The translations under genes and the position numbers were made by a program. Shown here piece after piece: positions 49,733 through 61,100 of a DNA stretch of 64,000 nt. The stretch spans positions 124,001 through 188,000 of the forward strand of contig NADL03000545.1 in assembly GCA_002205965.3 (NCBI GenBank). Direction: 5' to 3'. This stretch comes from Kappaphycus alvarezii. Its lineage: Eukaryota; Rhodophyta; Florideophyceae; Gigartinales; Solieriaceae. Position 1 is the first letter of the stretch; each line of letters begins with the position of its first letter. A model generated the notes under the pieces. The model worked only from the letters and a program-made list of their open reading frames with translations, was not told the DNA's origin and ran no database searches.

Positions 49733-50579
49733 GGTACGATCTGCTGGAGGTCACTCACCACGATATCCGCTCCTCCCCGAACTTTGATGGCGGGGATGAG
49801 CGCCGGCAGATCTTGGCGCCTCACTGCGGCTTCACCGCGTAACCCCGATCGCCGTGGAGACTCGCGATGGTCGGTGTTCCCATGCCAGGAAGAATGTCGA
49901 CAACGGCATTCAATGCATCGCTTGCGACGTTGCACTCGAGCATCACCCGTGATCGTGCTTCCAAAACCGAGGAAACCAAAAGCTTCAACGTTTCGATCTG
50001 TTCTCGTTTCGCCGCATCGTCGAGCGCCCGCGGGTGGGCAAAGAGACGTGTTGAGCTGGTCATGACGACGTCGACAATGCGCAGTGCATGGGCCTGTAGC
50101 GTTGAGCCTGTCGCGGTATTGTCGACGATGAGGTCGGCGTCTTCAGGAGGAAAGACTTCCGTCGCACCGTAGCTCCGAACAAGTGCCGCATCTAAGCCGC
50201 GTTCACGAATCCAACGACGAGTGAGTTCCTGGTATTCACTGGCGATGGTGAGCTTCCGCGCAGGCGGGCGGTCGCCGGGCCACAGCTGAAGAGGAGCGGC
50301 GGCTACGACCCGCACCGGGTCGAGTTCGGTGTCGAGCAACTCGACCACGTCGGCGCCCAGTTCTTCGACCCAATCCGCCCCAACAAAGCCGATATCTCGG
50401 GAGCCATGATGAAGCATACCGACGATATTTTGCGGTTTCAGGATCTTGACTTCATACCATCGATCGAGAGCTCCGGTCGGTAGGCGCGCGACGAGATTCC
50501 GGATCTGCAAACCGGCCTCGCGCAACAACGCCATTACGCCTTCGTGCATCCGCCCTTTCGGAATTCCGAGTCGAATCAT
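49729..50579 (-). CDS. hisG: ATP phosphoribosyltransferase, long form (one frameshift)
   Basis: About 283 residues. First committed step of histidine synthesis, joining ATP and PRPP. IRLGIPKGRMHEGVMALL is the N-terminal block, VGADWVEELGADVVELLD and DADLIVDNTATGSTLQAHAL the PRPP site. The C-terminal regulatory (ACT-like) domain that binds histidine is present; after a frame change near 49830 it ends ALIPAIKVRGGADIVVSDL. Thus it is the long HisG that does not need HisZ. It is the first gene of the his operon; 134 bases separate it from pepP, and I see no his leader peptide or T-box there. Confidence 0.93.
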
Positions 50580-50713
50580 GGCGCAAACCCGCCGAAGCGC
50601 TCCTCATCTGCGGCATCATTCTCGCTGAAGCGCAAGCGACCGCGTTTAGGCCGCCCTAGATGCTCTGTTCCCCGGCTTAGGTCAAGGTGCTAATCCTCGC
50701 CCTAGCCTGCCGT

Positions 50714-52725
50714 CTAAGCCCCTGCGGCCAGCGGCCGCGTTGCATCTTCGAGCCAAACTACTTCCTTGTGACCCAAGAGAGGGGACAATTCCTGTCGCAC
50801 CCGACGGTGGTAGGCGTCGAGCCAACGACACTCGCTTTCGGAAAGCCTAGCGAACTCGATTAAACGGCGATCGATCGGTGCTAACGTAAGAGTCTCAAAA
50901 GCGAGCATTGAACGCTCGGCACCCGCCAAATCGTAAGGCGCCACCGCCACTAAATTTTCGATCCGAATGCCGTAGGCGCCGGGTTTATAATAGCCAGGCT
51001 CGTTGGAGCAAATCATACCTGGAGACAGCGCCACCGGGTTTGATTTCGCCGCGATCCTTGAGGACCTTCGTGAACACTCAGGTAGCTCCCCACGCCATGA
51101 CCGGTACCGTGGTCGTAATCAACGCCGATCTCCCATAGAGCCCGCCGCGCCAGAATATCGAGTTGGCTGCGGTTGTTCCTTGGGGAAAGACCGCTTCAGC
51201 GACCGCAATATGGCCCTGGAGCACCCGGGTAAAGCGATCCCGGTGCTCTGACGTGGGCTCACCAACCGGCACCGTACGCGTGACGTCGGTTGTGCCGTCG
51301 CGATACTGCCCGCCGGAGTCCACAAGATAGAGACTGCCTCGCTCCAGCGTCCTCTCGCTCTCAGGAGTTGGTCGGTAGTGGATCACGGCCGCATTGGGCC
51401 CAGCGCCAGAAATCGTCTCAAATGACAGATCTTCGAAGAACTCATTCTCCTGGCGAAAGGCGAGCAAACGCGCCGATGCCTCGAGCTCACCTAAGGGTTC
51501 ACCTTTCAAGCGCTCGTCCAACCAACACAAAAAACGCACCATCGCTGCTCCATCGCGTCGATGAGCAGCGCGGCTGCCGCAAAGCTCCGCATCATTCTTC
51601 TTGGCTTTGGCCAGAAGCACCGGATCCGGCTTTGAAATCACTCGCCCTTCGGTAAGACGCGTCGTTACCGCCAGGGGCGTCAGCGAAGGATCAACCCAAA
51701 CACGACCATCCTCGAGTTCATCCAAAGCGCCCTCAAAGGCTTCGAGCGGACGGACGTCGATCCCCTCAAGAGCCTGGTGCACCGAGGCATCGACCAACTT
51801 TCGAGTGTCGACGAAGAGCGTCAGCGAAGCATCTGCCTTCAAAATGGCGTACGCGAGAAATACCGGAACGTGAGGCACATCTCCGCCTCGAAGATTCGTC
51901 AGCCACGCGATCGAGTCGATGCTGGTCAAGACCAAGGCCGCAGCGCCCTGGCGACGAAGTTCGGTAGCGATCTCCTGACCCTTCGTCGAGGAGTCGCGGC
52001 CCGCGAAGGCCAAGGGGTGAACCTGCAGTGGTGCAAGCGGTTTTGCGGGCTGGTGAGACCAAATGCCGTCGATGGGATTGTGCTCGACGGCCGTGAGCTG
52101 ACCACCCTTGGCCTGCACCGCCTCCCGAAGCGACGAGAGCTCGCGCTCGGTGTGAAGCCAAGGATCAAAACCCAAGCGCGCGCCCTGGTGAAGCTCGTCC
52201 AGTAACCACTCAGCTGGGGAAAAATCCTCAAGATGGCATAGCGTGAAAAAATCGCTATTCACCTCAGTTCGACTTGGGTGGTGTAGCGCCCATCGACGAA
52301 CACCGCAGCCCGTTCAGCCAAAACGACGGCGAAGCCCGCTGAACCTGAAAAGCCCGTGAGCCACTCCAACCGATCCTCGCGATGGGTGGAATTTCGTTAT
52401 GGAAGGCATCGCTGCGAGGCACGCAAAAGCCATCAACGCCGAGTTGCCGCAATCGATCGCGTAGCGCCTCGAGGCGAGAGGCCGGTGCAGGTCTCACCCC
52501 TAAGCCCGATTCCTCTCGGATCTGATGCACGAGCTTCTCAAGTGCCTCAACAAGCTCTGATGACGGTTCATCCGACACTAGCGAAGGCCAACGTCTGGGA
52601 CCCCAGCGCTTCGGCGCACCAGCGACGCCGCGAAGCAGTTCAAGGAGCTCTCGATCGCTCAACCGGAGTCGAAACCGAGCGATCAATCCCGAGAGCTGTT
52701 GTTCAATACGGATCATTCCAGACAT
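50714..52725 (-). CDS. Xaa-Pro aminopeptidase (M24B) with N-terminal extension (several frameshifts)
   Basis: About 670 residues in three domains like the long aminopeptidase P, plus about 80 additional N-terminal residues ([20 protein letters not shown], helical and charged). The creatinase-like domain starts at [17 protein letters not shown]. The catalytic domain has the metal ligands: [19 protein letters not shown] with two Asp, [16 protein letters not shown] (His) across a frame change near 51080, [12 protein letters not shown] (Glu) and [12 protein letters not shown] (Glu). It removes an N-terminal residue before proline. Other changes lie near 52390, 52330 and 52265. Its 3' neighbour in transcription is hisG, 134 bases away. 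Confidence 0.87.
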
Positions 52726-52763
52726 GATGCTTTGTGCCGAACACTAAGCCGCCGAACCCTTGA

Positions 52764-55700
52764 TCACAGCATCTTGTCGGAATCTCCGCTCAGGACCAAC
52801 CCCGCAGCGCGTACCCGGCCCGCCCAAAGCAGCGAGAACAAGGCAGGGACGACAAAAAGGGTTAACACCGTTGAGAGTGCTAGACCGCCTAAAACCACCG
52901 AGCCGATACCTCGGTAGAGCTCGCTCCCGGAGCCGGGAAAAATCACGAGCGGCAGAAGCCCGGCGATGGACGTCAGTGCGCTCATGAAAATCGGTCGAAC
53001 TCGCCCCAACACAGCTTCAGTGATAGCGTGCTCCAACGGCTCACCTTGCCGAAGTCGGGTCAAAGCCCCATCCACGACCAAAATCGCATTGTTGACCACC
53101 ACACCGATCAAAATGACAAAGCCCAAAGTCGTGACCATATCGAGTGGCTGAGAACCAAGCGTAGCGTCGACCACGCGCAGACCGAGCATACCCCCGGCGG
53201 CAGCGAGAGGAAGCGTGACCATCACCACCGTTGGGGCCAAGAAATCTTCGAACAACGCAGCCATCAGAAAGAAACTGATCGCGACCGCCAACAGCAATAT
53301 GTTGCGAAAACGGGTTTTAGTCGCCCTCAGATCGCCGGCGCTGCCCTCGAGCGTGGTATCAACGCCATTGCCCAAAATACCTTCGGCTTCTAGAGGCGCA
53401 AGGACATCATCCCTGATGATTCCGACGGCTGTTTCCAGAGGGATGGATGGAGGTGGCTGGACTTGGATAGTGAAGCCTCGCCGGCGCTCGATGCGATTGA
53501 TTTGGGTCGGGCCTAGACGCTCCTCGACGTCAGCGAGGACACCCAACGGAATCGTTTGACCGCTGGTGGTAGCAACCGGAGCGGTAGCCAAGTCGCTCGG
53601 ATCGGTGATGCCGCCTCCGCGAGGTTTTAAAACGACGTTGACCCGTGCTTCTCCCTGCCGGCTATACTCACCGATAATAGCGCCGTCGACCATCGAATCG
53701 ACCACAAGCCCAAGCTCCGAACCGTTCATCCCGACTGCGGTCAACTGATCCCGGTTGGGTTTGACGTGGAGCTCGGGGAGAAGAAAGGTCGAGACTCGGG
53801 TAGGAAAAGCTTGGGCTTGGGGAAGAACTTCTTGCACCTTGGCCATGATCTCCCCCGCTAGCAGCCACAATCCGTTCAAGATCGCGTCCTGTGACTTCGA
53901 TTTCCACGAACGACCTGAACCGATGCTTCGTCCAAACAAGCTTGATCGCACCGCAAAGCCGGCGACACCCGGGTATTTCATCGAATAACGTTTGAATATA
54001 CTGCAGAAGTTCTGGGAGCTCTTCCGGATTTTCGGGCCTCAGCTCCGATCTGTCCGCTGCCGGCTCCAGCCAAGAAAAACGAGTACGCGAGCGATGAACT
54101 CCATCTTTTTTCAACTCGGGTATGTTCGAGCAAGTGGGCTTCGACCTCTTGCCGATGCGATCCATCTCCTCAAAGGAATAACCGCCGGCGGTGACAAAAA
54201 ACCCAAAAGATAAGATTTCGGTTGCCGATCGGAAGGTACTCGAGAGGCGGTGAGCAGAAACCAAGCAACCATACTCGTGACCGCAACGGCACCGCCGGCG
54301 ACCGCGAATGCGCGCCAGCGCTTCTCGACCACCGACACCACCGCGCGTCTCACCCGCCGCCTTAAAGCCTAGCCCAAACGCTTCGAGCCGCCCCAAGCTA
54401 AAGCTTCCGGTGCGCTCGCGACTCAAGAGAGCGGCCGAAAAGCTCGGAATCACCAAAACACTCACGACCAAGCTGACCACGACCGAGATGGATATCGCGA
54501 TCGCGATATCCCGCAAGAGCTCACCCACTTCGCCCTGCCAAACGATGATCGGAAGGAAGACGGCGGCGGTGGTCGCGGTACTCGCGAAGATCGCGCCCCA
54601 AACCTCCCGGGCACCGGCTATCGCGGCAAGCTTGTCCCGGAAGCCTCGATGCCGCCAGGTTTCAATGTTCTCCAAGACCACAATGGCGTTATCCACCACC
54701 ATCCCGACGGCAAACGCCATGCCTGCTAGAGAGACGACGTTGACCGAGCGGCCGAGCAAAGCCATACCCAAAGCGGTCGCAATGACGCAGATCGGTATCG
54801 CAACCGCCACGACGAGCGAAGCGACAATGTTCCGGAGAAAGACGAGTAAGACCACGACAGCGAAAAGACCGCCCAGAAGAAGATTTTGCTTCACGAGATC
54901 AAGTGCGCTGTAGATATAGCTCGCCTGCTCGGTCACCATGGTGATCTCTAAACCCAGCGCGTCGAGGTACTCACTCTGTACCTTCTGCATCGTAGCGCGC
55001 GTTTTTGCGTCGATCTCAAGGACGTTCGCGCCAGCTTCACGAATAATAAAAAGAGCTAATGTCTCCTGACCATCGGTATAGACTGCAAATTCCTGTTTGC
55101 TAATCCCCACCCCGCACCTCGGCGACATCACCGAGCCGTGTTGGAACGCCATCGGCGCCGGTTGCGAGTACCACCTGCTCGAAAGCTTGAGATTCTTCCG
55201 GTGCCACTCGAGTACGCACCAGAATGCGCCTTTTCCCTAATGTGACATCTCCCCCGAGAGATCGCGAAGCTCGGTTCTGACCTGCGCTGCGACCTGGCTC
55301 AGGGTGATCCCTCGACCAGCAAGTTCCTTCGAATCAAAGATAATTTCGATTTCGTTTTCCTGCCCACCACTGAACGGGACATCGGCGACACCCGGGATAC
55401 GCTTAAATTGGGGTACAATTATGTCCTCGACCCAGTTTCGGTACCCTTTCATCGGCGCTCCTTGTTTGTCGCGCAGGAGGAGTACGCCAACAGGGTTGCC
55501 GGTAGGGTCCGCGGTCGCCAATACCGGCTGTTGGGCATTGTCAGGATAACGCGGCACCTGGCTTAACAAATTGGAAGCACGAACCAGGGACTCCTGCAGG
55601 TCAGCTCCGACTTCGAGTTCAAGGCTGATACTTCCACCCCCAGGCCTCGCGTTGGATGCCATGCGCACCAGCCCCGGGAGATTCTTTAAGACTTCTTCCT

Positions 55701-55947
55701 GCTCTTCGATGATCTCACTTTCGATCTCGACGGGCGATGCTCCGGGCCAAAAGGTCTGCACATAAAGCTGAGGCGTACTGATGTCGGGGGTGAGTTGAAT
55801 AGGGATCGAAAAAAACGTGATCGTACCGAAGAGAGTGACCAAGAGCACGCCGACAAGAACCGAAATCGGACGCTCGACGGCTAACTCGAGCAAGCTTTTC
55901 GACGTCGTGTGTTTCTCAGTTTCCAATGGAGATGGCTTAGCTGTCAT
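52764..55947 (-). CDS. RND efflux transporter permease (several frameshifts)
   Basis: About 1061 residues, full-size inner-membrane RND pump. LLELAVERPISVLVGVLLV is the first transmembrane helix; SIPIQLTPDISTPQLYVQTF opens the porter domain. Transmembrane helix 4 has FAVGMVVDNAIVVLENIE: one of the two proton-relay aspartates of AcrB is Asn. The C-terminal half repeats the plan with LIGVVVNNAILVVDGALTR, which lacks the AcrB lysine, and ends ALFSLLWAGRVR. This altered relay is common in non-AcrB RND groups. Start ATG 55947 after an in-frame run from 55995. It follows the adaptor gene on the same strand, forming the usual adaptor-pump pair. Substrate unknown; no outer-membrane TolC is adjacent. 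Confidence 0.92.
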
Positions 55948-55982
55948 GGTCTGGTGATTTCCTATCGGTTGAGCTGCGCTTT

Positions 55983-57251
55983 TTAGTGGGCACAAGTGTT
56001 GTTGAATCGCCCTGAGCGTTCAGCTGGCATCTCGACCCTTGGCGCCATCGTCGGTATCTGCAGCACCCCTCTGCTGCGTATCAACATCAGGCAACAGTAG
56101 ACCGGCTTTTCTGGTATTGCCTTATGTTTGATAGAATTTTCTCCTTGGATACCGGTCCCCGGTTCCGAATTCTGATCCTGGTCAATATCCGACACTGTAC
56201 GCACCTCTTCGCCCGGGCGTAAACGCTCATTACCGCGGATTACTACGTTGTCATTGATCTCCAAGCCCTCACCTCGAACCAGAAAGCGATCGTTGGCTCG
56301 AGCGAGAATCTCGATGGGCACGCTTCGGGCCTTGTCGTCGACCACCTCAACAGGCGCGCTCCTGTCGGACCCTCGAGCACCGCGTCACGAGACACAACCA
56401 CGCCATCCGAACCAACCGGGAGGGTAAAGACCGCGTCTACCGTGGAGCCAGGGAAGAAGCCACGGCGCGGTTTGCTCGGGCAGCAAGCGAATACGGGCAG
56501 TCCGAGCGACCGGGTCCAGCGCCGGAACGATCGAGACCACACGCGCCGCAATTTCGCCTTGCCCTCGAAGCTCGACACCATCATCGATCCGGATTCCCTG
56601 ACAGGAGCCCTGCGCCGACCGAAACCATCACATCGATTTCGCCGCTCGATATCAGTTCGAGCACAGGCTCTCCGGGTCCACCCAATCGCCCAAATTGACG
56701 ATGCGCAGGGCGACGACGCCATCAAAGGGGGCACGGACAAAATGGCGTTGGAGTTGCGCTTCGGCTTCGCGAGCGGCGGCTTTACGTGCACGAAGCTCGG
56801 TTTTAAGCGCGTTTGCGGTCGACGCCTTTTGTTCGAGATCAGCATCAGAAACCACACCCTCTCCAGGCGTTGGAGACGCTTCAATCGCGCTCGGCCTGCG
56901 CCAGCAGCTCCTGACTGCGCTCCACTTCAGCTCGCGTAACCTCGTGACGCGCCGCAGCTAGAGCCGAGTCGACCTCCACGAGGAGCTGGCCTCGACGAAT
57001 GGTATCTCCCGTGTGGACGGTGACGCGGGTGACTTCGCCTGAAGCACCGGCGGCCACCTCAGCACGAGACTGAGCGCGAACCTCACCAAAAAAAGACCAC
57101 TTTTTCTGAATCGATTCTTCGCCAACCGCTCGGACCTCGACCAGGGTGAGTGACCTTGGTGGCCCATCGCCAAATTGGGTTGGGATTTTCCGCAGCCAAC
57201 CCCTACGATTGCCGGGAGGAGCGCTGCACAAAGCAATTGATGTCGATTCAT
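55983..57251 (-). CDS. RND periplasmic adaptor (membrane fusion) lipoprotein (several frameshifts)
   Basis: About 422 residues. ATG 57251 gives a leader ending in the lipobox VGVGC, so the protein should be lipid-anchored. The lipoyl-like half-motifs are SGEVTRVTVHTGDTIRRGQ and APFDGVVALRIVNLGDWVDP, separated by an alpha-helical hairpin rich in Ala and Glu (ANALKTELRARKAAAREAEA). The beta-barrel and membrane-proximal domains follow; the end has VRGEGLEINDNVVIRGNERL. Frames change near 57180, 56880 and 56660 and near 56340. It partners the RND permease whose start is 36 bases downstream. Confidence 0.85.
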
Positions 57252-57308
57252 GGCGTGTACGGTAGGTCGCAGCACGACTCACGACAACTTCACCTCTCGG
57301 CCTTCTCC

Positions 57309-59080
57309 TTACCCCTGCCCTTCACGCGCCTCGACCACCTGCTTAGCGACAAGGCGGCGGTAGGTGCCGTCGATTTGGTTCATCAGTTCGCCATGGCTGC
57401 CGGTTTGGACGATGCGGCCGTTTTCCACGACGAGGACTCGCTCGGCGTCTCTGATCGTCGACAGCGATGCGCGATGACCAATGTGCTTCGGCCGCGCATG
57501 AGGGTCTCCAGCGCTTCGCGCACCAAGAATTCGCTCTCAGCATCGAGTGCGCTGGTTGCTTCGTCGAGGATCAGCACGCGAGGATCTTTCAAGAGCGCTC
57601 TGGCGATCGCCACGCGTTGTTTCTGACCACCGGAGAGTTGAACCCCACGCTCACCGACGGGCGTCGCGTAGCCCTGGTCGAATTCAGCAATAAAGCGATC
57701 GGCGTTGGCCGCGCGGGCGGCTTGGACGAGCTCCTTCTCGGTGGCTTCCGCTTTCCATAGCGAATATTTTCCGCAATCGTGGTCGAGAAAAGCGTCGGCT
57801 CCTGGCTGACCACTCCGATCTGTTCGCGCAGCCAGGTGGCATCGAAGCGTTTGAGATCATAGCCGTCGAGTCGGACACTACCGCTTTGGGGGTCGTAGAA
57901 GCGGCTGACCAAAGCGGCGATGGTGCTCTTTCCACCGCCGGAAGGCCCGACGAGAGCCACAACCTCACCGGGAGCGATGTTCAGGCTTACCTCGCTAACA
58001 CCTCGACGGTCGGGCGCGACGGGTAGCAAAACGAGACCTCGTCGAGCTCGACCCGACCCTCTACCTGCTCAAGGATTCACCGCCCTGGTTGGCGATCGCG
58101 GGTTCCCGATCGATGAGCTCAAAAAGGCGTTCAGCCGCACGGTAGCCCGCATGAACTGGGTCCAGAGATCGGCGAGTGTGCCCAAGGCCAAGGAGACTAA
58201 GCCCGTGTAGAGGATGTAGCTGATGAGATCGCCGACCGACATCTCACCTTCGATGACGATGCGGCCACCGAACCACATTCACGCCGGCAACAGCCGCGAA
58301 GGCCAAAACAGACGCCCCGGTCGAGAAGTAAGCGATATTGACGATACGCCGCTTGGCTAAAGCGAAAGCATGCTCGACCGCGTCGGCCGTAGCGACTTTT
58401 TTCATGTTGTTCGTGAGCAAAAGCTCGTACCGTTCGAATTCCGGAAAGCGTTTCTTCAGCAACTTCTCCGGCTTGAGCCAGTGCATCCTGAGATTCTCGC
58501 GATAGGCGGCGGATGCGCTTACCGAAAACCATAGCCGAGACCGCAATCGGCGGACGGCAAAAAGCATCACGAGCGTCAGTGGCACCGACGTGTAGAAGAG
58601 CAGCACAAGGCCTCCAATCGCCTGCGCTGCGTTTCGAAGCGCCATCGAAATATTGACGCTGACGGCACTCTGCACCACGGCCGTATCTGAGGCCAAACGA
58701 TTGACAAGCTCACCGGTGCGCCGCTCGTCGAAGAAGGCGATCTCCTGCGACACGATACTCTCGTAGACGCGGCGGCGCAGATCCGAGCCACGCGCTCGCC
58801 GGTTGTGGTGAACAGAAAGTAGCGAACGCCGCTCGCTAGAGCTTGGGAGACACCTATCGCACCCAAGATGAGCACCGTGCGGTCAATGTCCGCAAAAGTC
58901 CCCTCGGCCAGCGCGTCATCGATGAGAGCTCTGAGGGCCTGGGGATCGCGAGATTCAGACGCTAGAAACGATGAGGACCACCGTCGCAACGCTGAGAGAT
59001 CGCCAATAGGGCCCTGCGAGATTGAGAAGACGCCGAAGACGAGACGGAGCTTCGTGGGCTCAGAACAACCTCTTGGCTGT
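57309..59080 (-). CDS. ABC exporter, fused membrane and ATPase domains, MsbA-like (several frameshifts)
   Basis: About 590 residues, a half-transporter. The N-terminal six-helix membrane domain ([20 protein letters not shown] is the typical intracellular loop, [13 protein letters not shown] another) is followed by the ATPase: Walker [22 protein letters not shown]-loop [20 protein letters not shown], signature [10 protein letters not shown], Walker [13 protein letters not shown] and IAHR as the switch. It probably exports lipids, lipid A, peptides or drugs. Frames change at least near 57480, 57760, 58020, 58260, 58520, 58790 and 58960. The 5' end is not certain because no start codon was found in frame; 59080 is approximate. 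Confidence 0.82.
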
Positions 59081-59134
59081 GCGCTCGCGGGAAGCTTCGC
59101 GGGAGGACCACCTCAAGAGGCCCTAACCCGAAAG

Positions 59135-59171
59135 ACCGCGTTCGGTGAGAACTACCGGAGTGAAACGCGGT
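59135..59171. repeat. two-level inverted repeat upstream of the ABC exporter
   Basis: ACCGCGTT (59135-59142) pairs with AACGCGGT (59164-59171), and inside it CGGT (59143-59146) pairs with ACCG (59154-59157). The stem has 12 pairs with a small asymmetric bulge and a 7-base loop. There is no T-run, so a terminator is unlikely. It lies in the 5' leader of the ABC gene and in the 260-base gap to the IscA gene, which otherwise holds nothing recognisable. Confidence 0.4.
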
Positions 59172-59340
59172 CCCGAGTCCGAGCGTAGCCTTCGTCGATG
59201 GTTTCTCGTCACGATCATCTTACTGTTCCGGCTGTTAGCCCCACGACGACTCGAATCGGCTGCCGAGGCTTTCGCGCGCGCTTAGGTGTTCCTGCCGCGG
59301 AGTTTGCTGGTCCCAGAGCTCCCGCTCTGCTCAAGAATGC

Positions 59341-59662
59341 CTAAAGCGCAAAAGATTCACCACAGCTACAGCTTCGTTTGGCCTGAGGATTCGAAATTTA
59401 AAGCCGCCGCTCAAGATCTGGGTCTCAAAGTCGAGTTCAGTCTCACTTAAGAACTCGAGACTTTTGGGATCGACGAGGACCGTGAGTCCGGCGATTTCCA
59501 AGCGATGATCCGTCTCCCGGGGACCTTTGACATCGAAGTCCATAAAGTAGCTCATGCCCGAACATCCGCCGCCTCGCACACCGACACGGAGCACTGGAGA
59601 CTTGCCGTCGCGCTCAGCCAATTGCATCACTTCAGAGCCGCGCGTTCGGTCACTCGCAACAT
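59341..59662 (-). CDS. A-type iron-sulfur cluster carrier (IscA/ErpA/HesB family; two frameshifts)
   Basis: About 107 residues, the normal size. VLRVGVRGGGCSGMSYFM carries the first cysteine and GGGCSG loop; VDPKSLEFLSETELDFETQI follows. In the other frame the end reads RSCSCGESFAL, giving the C-x-C pair of the A-type cluster site. It accepts and hands on iron-sulfur clusters. Frames change near 59640 and 59380. ATG 59662 gives MLRVTERAALK, the usual opening. A cysteine desulfurase gene lies about 2.3 kb away on the same strand, though separated by the sigma factor genes; no IscU or Isc regulator is seen in the window. Confidence 0.87.
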
Positions 59663-59848
59663 GGTTTTTGGATTAATATGTCTTGGCCGAGGTGTCCACA
59701 TGGGAAAGACATTTGCTCAGCAAAAGCTCACGAGGGACCTCCTACCCGAGATGCTTGTGTTTGCGGGTCGATGACCAATACACTCCAAAGTCCCCGAGAA
59801 AAACACATCACCGGCAACCCTTCGAGCTTTTCAGCCGTCCACTAAGGG

Positions 59849-60434
59849 ATGCTTTCTGCTATGTCGCCAATGCGCCTAACCGGATCACGATCAGCGGTCA
59901 ACGACGATGACCTCATCAGGCGCTGTATTGATGGCGACGACCGTGCAATGCGAGCGCTTTACCAGCGCAACAAAGACCGGATCTACGCGCTGACGCTTCG
60001 GTTGACCGGTCACTGCTCCGACGCCGAGGACGTCATGCAAGATACTTTTCTCAAAGCGTGGCGCAATCTCCCCAGATTCCGGGGGCAATCCTCGTTCGGC
60101 ACCTGGCTCTACAGGATCGCCATCAATTTATGCCGTGATTTGGCTAAAAAGAGGAAAGCCCACTGAAGAAGAAATTGCCGGAGTTACTCCCGACCGCGGC
60201 GACGACGTCTTAGCCCGCAAACACCTCGCGCGCGCACTTGCCAGCCTGCCTCAAGGGTATCGCGAGGTCGTCGTTCTCCATGATGTTTTGGAGTTGAGAC
60301 ATCCTGAAATTGCAGATATTCTCGACGTCGCCGTCGGCACCTCCAAGAGCCAACTTCATAAAGCGCGGGTCCAGTTGCGTCAAATGCTCAAGCCCTGTGG
60401 CGAATTCACGCAACACCCGGGAGCCCATCGATGA
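59849..60434 (+). CDS. ECF (extracytoplasmic function) sigma factor, RpoE-like (one frameshift)
   Basis: About 195 residues with the two ECF domains only. Sigma2 is at DLIRRCIDGDDRAMRALYQR to HCSDAEDVMQDTFLKAWRNL and SFGTWLYRIAINLCRDLAKK, which binds the -10 element. The frame changes near 60155, and sigma4 follows: LPQGYREVVVLHDVLELRHP with a helix-turn-helix HPEIADILDVAVGTSKSQLH for the -35 box. The ATG at 59849 is taken as start. Its stop overlaps the anti-sigma start (ATGA), the normal arrangement of ECF pairs. Confidence 0.92.
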
Positions 60435-61075
60435 GAACAACCAACCATTCCATCGACTGTTTATCCGAGGAGATGTTGAGCGCATATTTGGACGGTGACC
60501 TGACGAGGATGGAGGCCATCGAGGTTGAAGCTCATCTGCACCATTGCAGGAGCTGTACTGCGACTTTGGAGAACCTGGAGACCCTTAAAACAGACCTCGC
60601 TGCTTTGGCCATGGTGGAAGCCCCGGCAGAGCTTTGGAATCAGATCGGCGCGCGCCATCAAGACGACACGATGGGCTCGCCCCTCGCGTGGCTACGCAGG
60701 CCCTGGGGATGGCTGGGGGGTATGATGCTCGCAGCGACTGCTGCCGTGCTGGTCGTCATTCAACCAGCCGAGCAACCCAACGGTGGGTGGCCTGCTCGCA
60801 GCCCGATCGGGGCAAACGTGTTTCCAGGCGTCCACGAGGCTGAACAAACTTACCTTTCGTCCATCGACGCCTTGGAACGAGCGCTCGCGGTTGTTCATCG
60901 ATCCCATCACCCAGAGGTGCAAAGTGTGATTGAGCAGGATTTGGCTGAGATCGACAAAACGATTGAAGAATGTAGAGATGAGTTGAAAGCGACACCTCAG
61001 GATATCGGAGCCCACCGAGGGCTATTGGAAGCCTATCAGTGCAAGGTTGATTTCCTAGCAGAGCTCGTCGAGTGA
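60431..61075 (+). CDS. zinc-finger anti-sigma factor
   Basis: Intact, 214 residues. The N-terminal anti-sigma domain has LSEEMLSAYLDGDLTRMEAI and the HxxxCxxC zinc motif AHLHHCRSCTA, which traps ECF sigma factors. One transmembrane helix lies at about 92-110 (WLGGMMLAATAAVLVVIQP). The periplasmic part has a long helical segment (AEQTYLSSIDALERALAVVH) that could sense envelope signals. It overlaps the sigma gene by four bases and is followed by the DUF4097 gene. Confidence 0.9.
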   Translation: MRTTNHSIDCLSEEMLSAYLDGDLTRMEAIEVEAHLHHCRSCTATLENLETLKTDLAALAMVEAPAELWNQIGARHQDDTMGSPLAWLRRPWGWLGGMMLAATAAVLVVIQPAEQPNGGWPARSPIGANVFPGVHEAEQTYLSSIDALERALAVVHRSHHPEVQSVIEQDLAEIDKTIEECRDELKATPQDIGAHRGLLEAYQCKVDFLAELVE

Positions 61076-61085
61076 ATCTTTCCGG

Positions 61086-61092
61086 AAGGAGG
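61086..61092 (+). promoter_or_regulatory. strong ribosome-binding site for the DUF4097 gene
   Basis: AAGGAGG, eight bases before the ATG at 61101, is one of the best Shine-Dalgarno matches in the window and decides that start. Confidence 0.8.
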
Positions 61093-61100
61093 CCTAGGCC

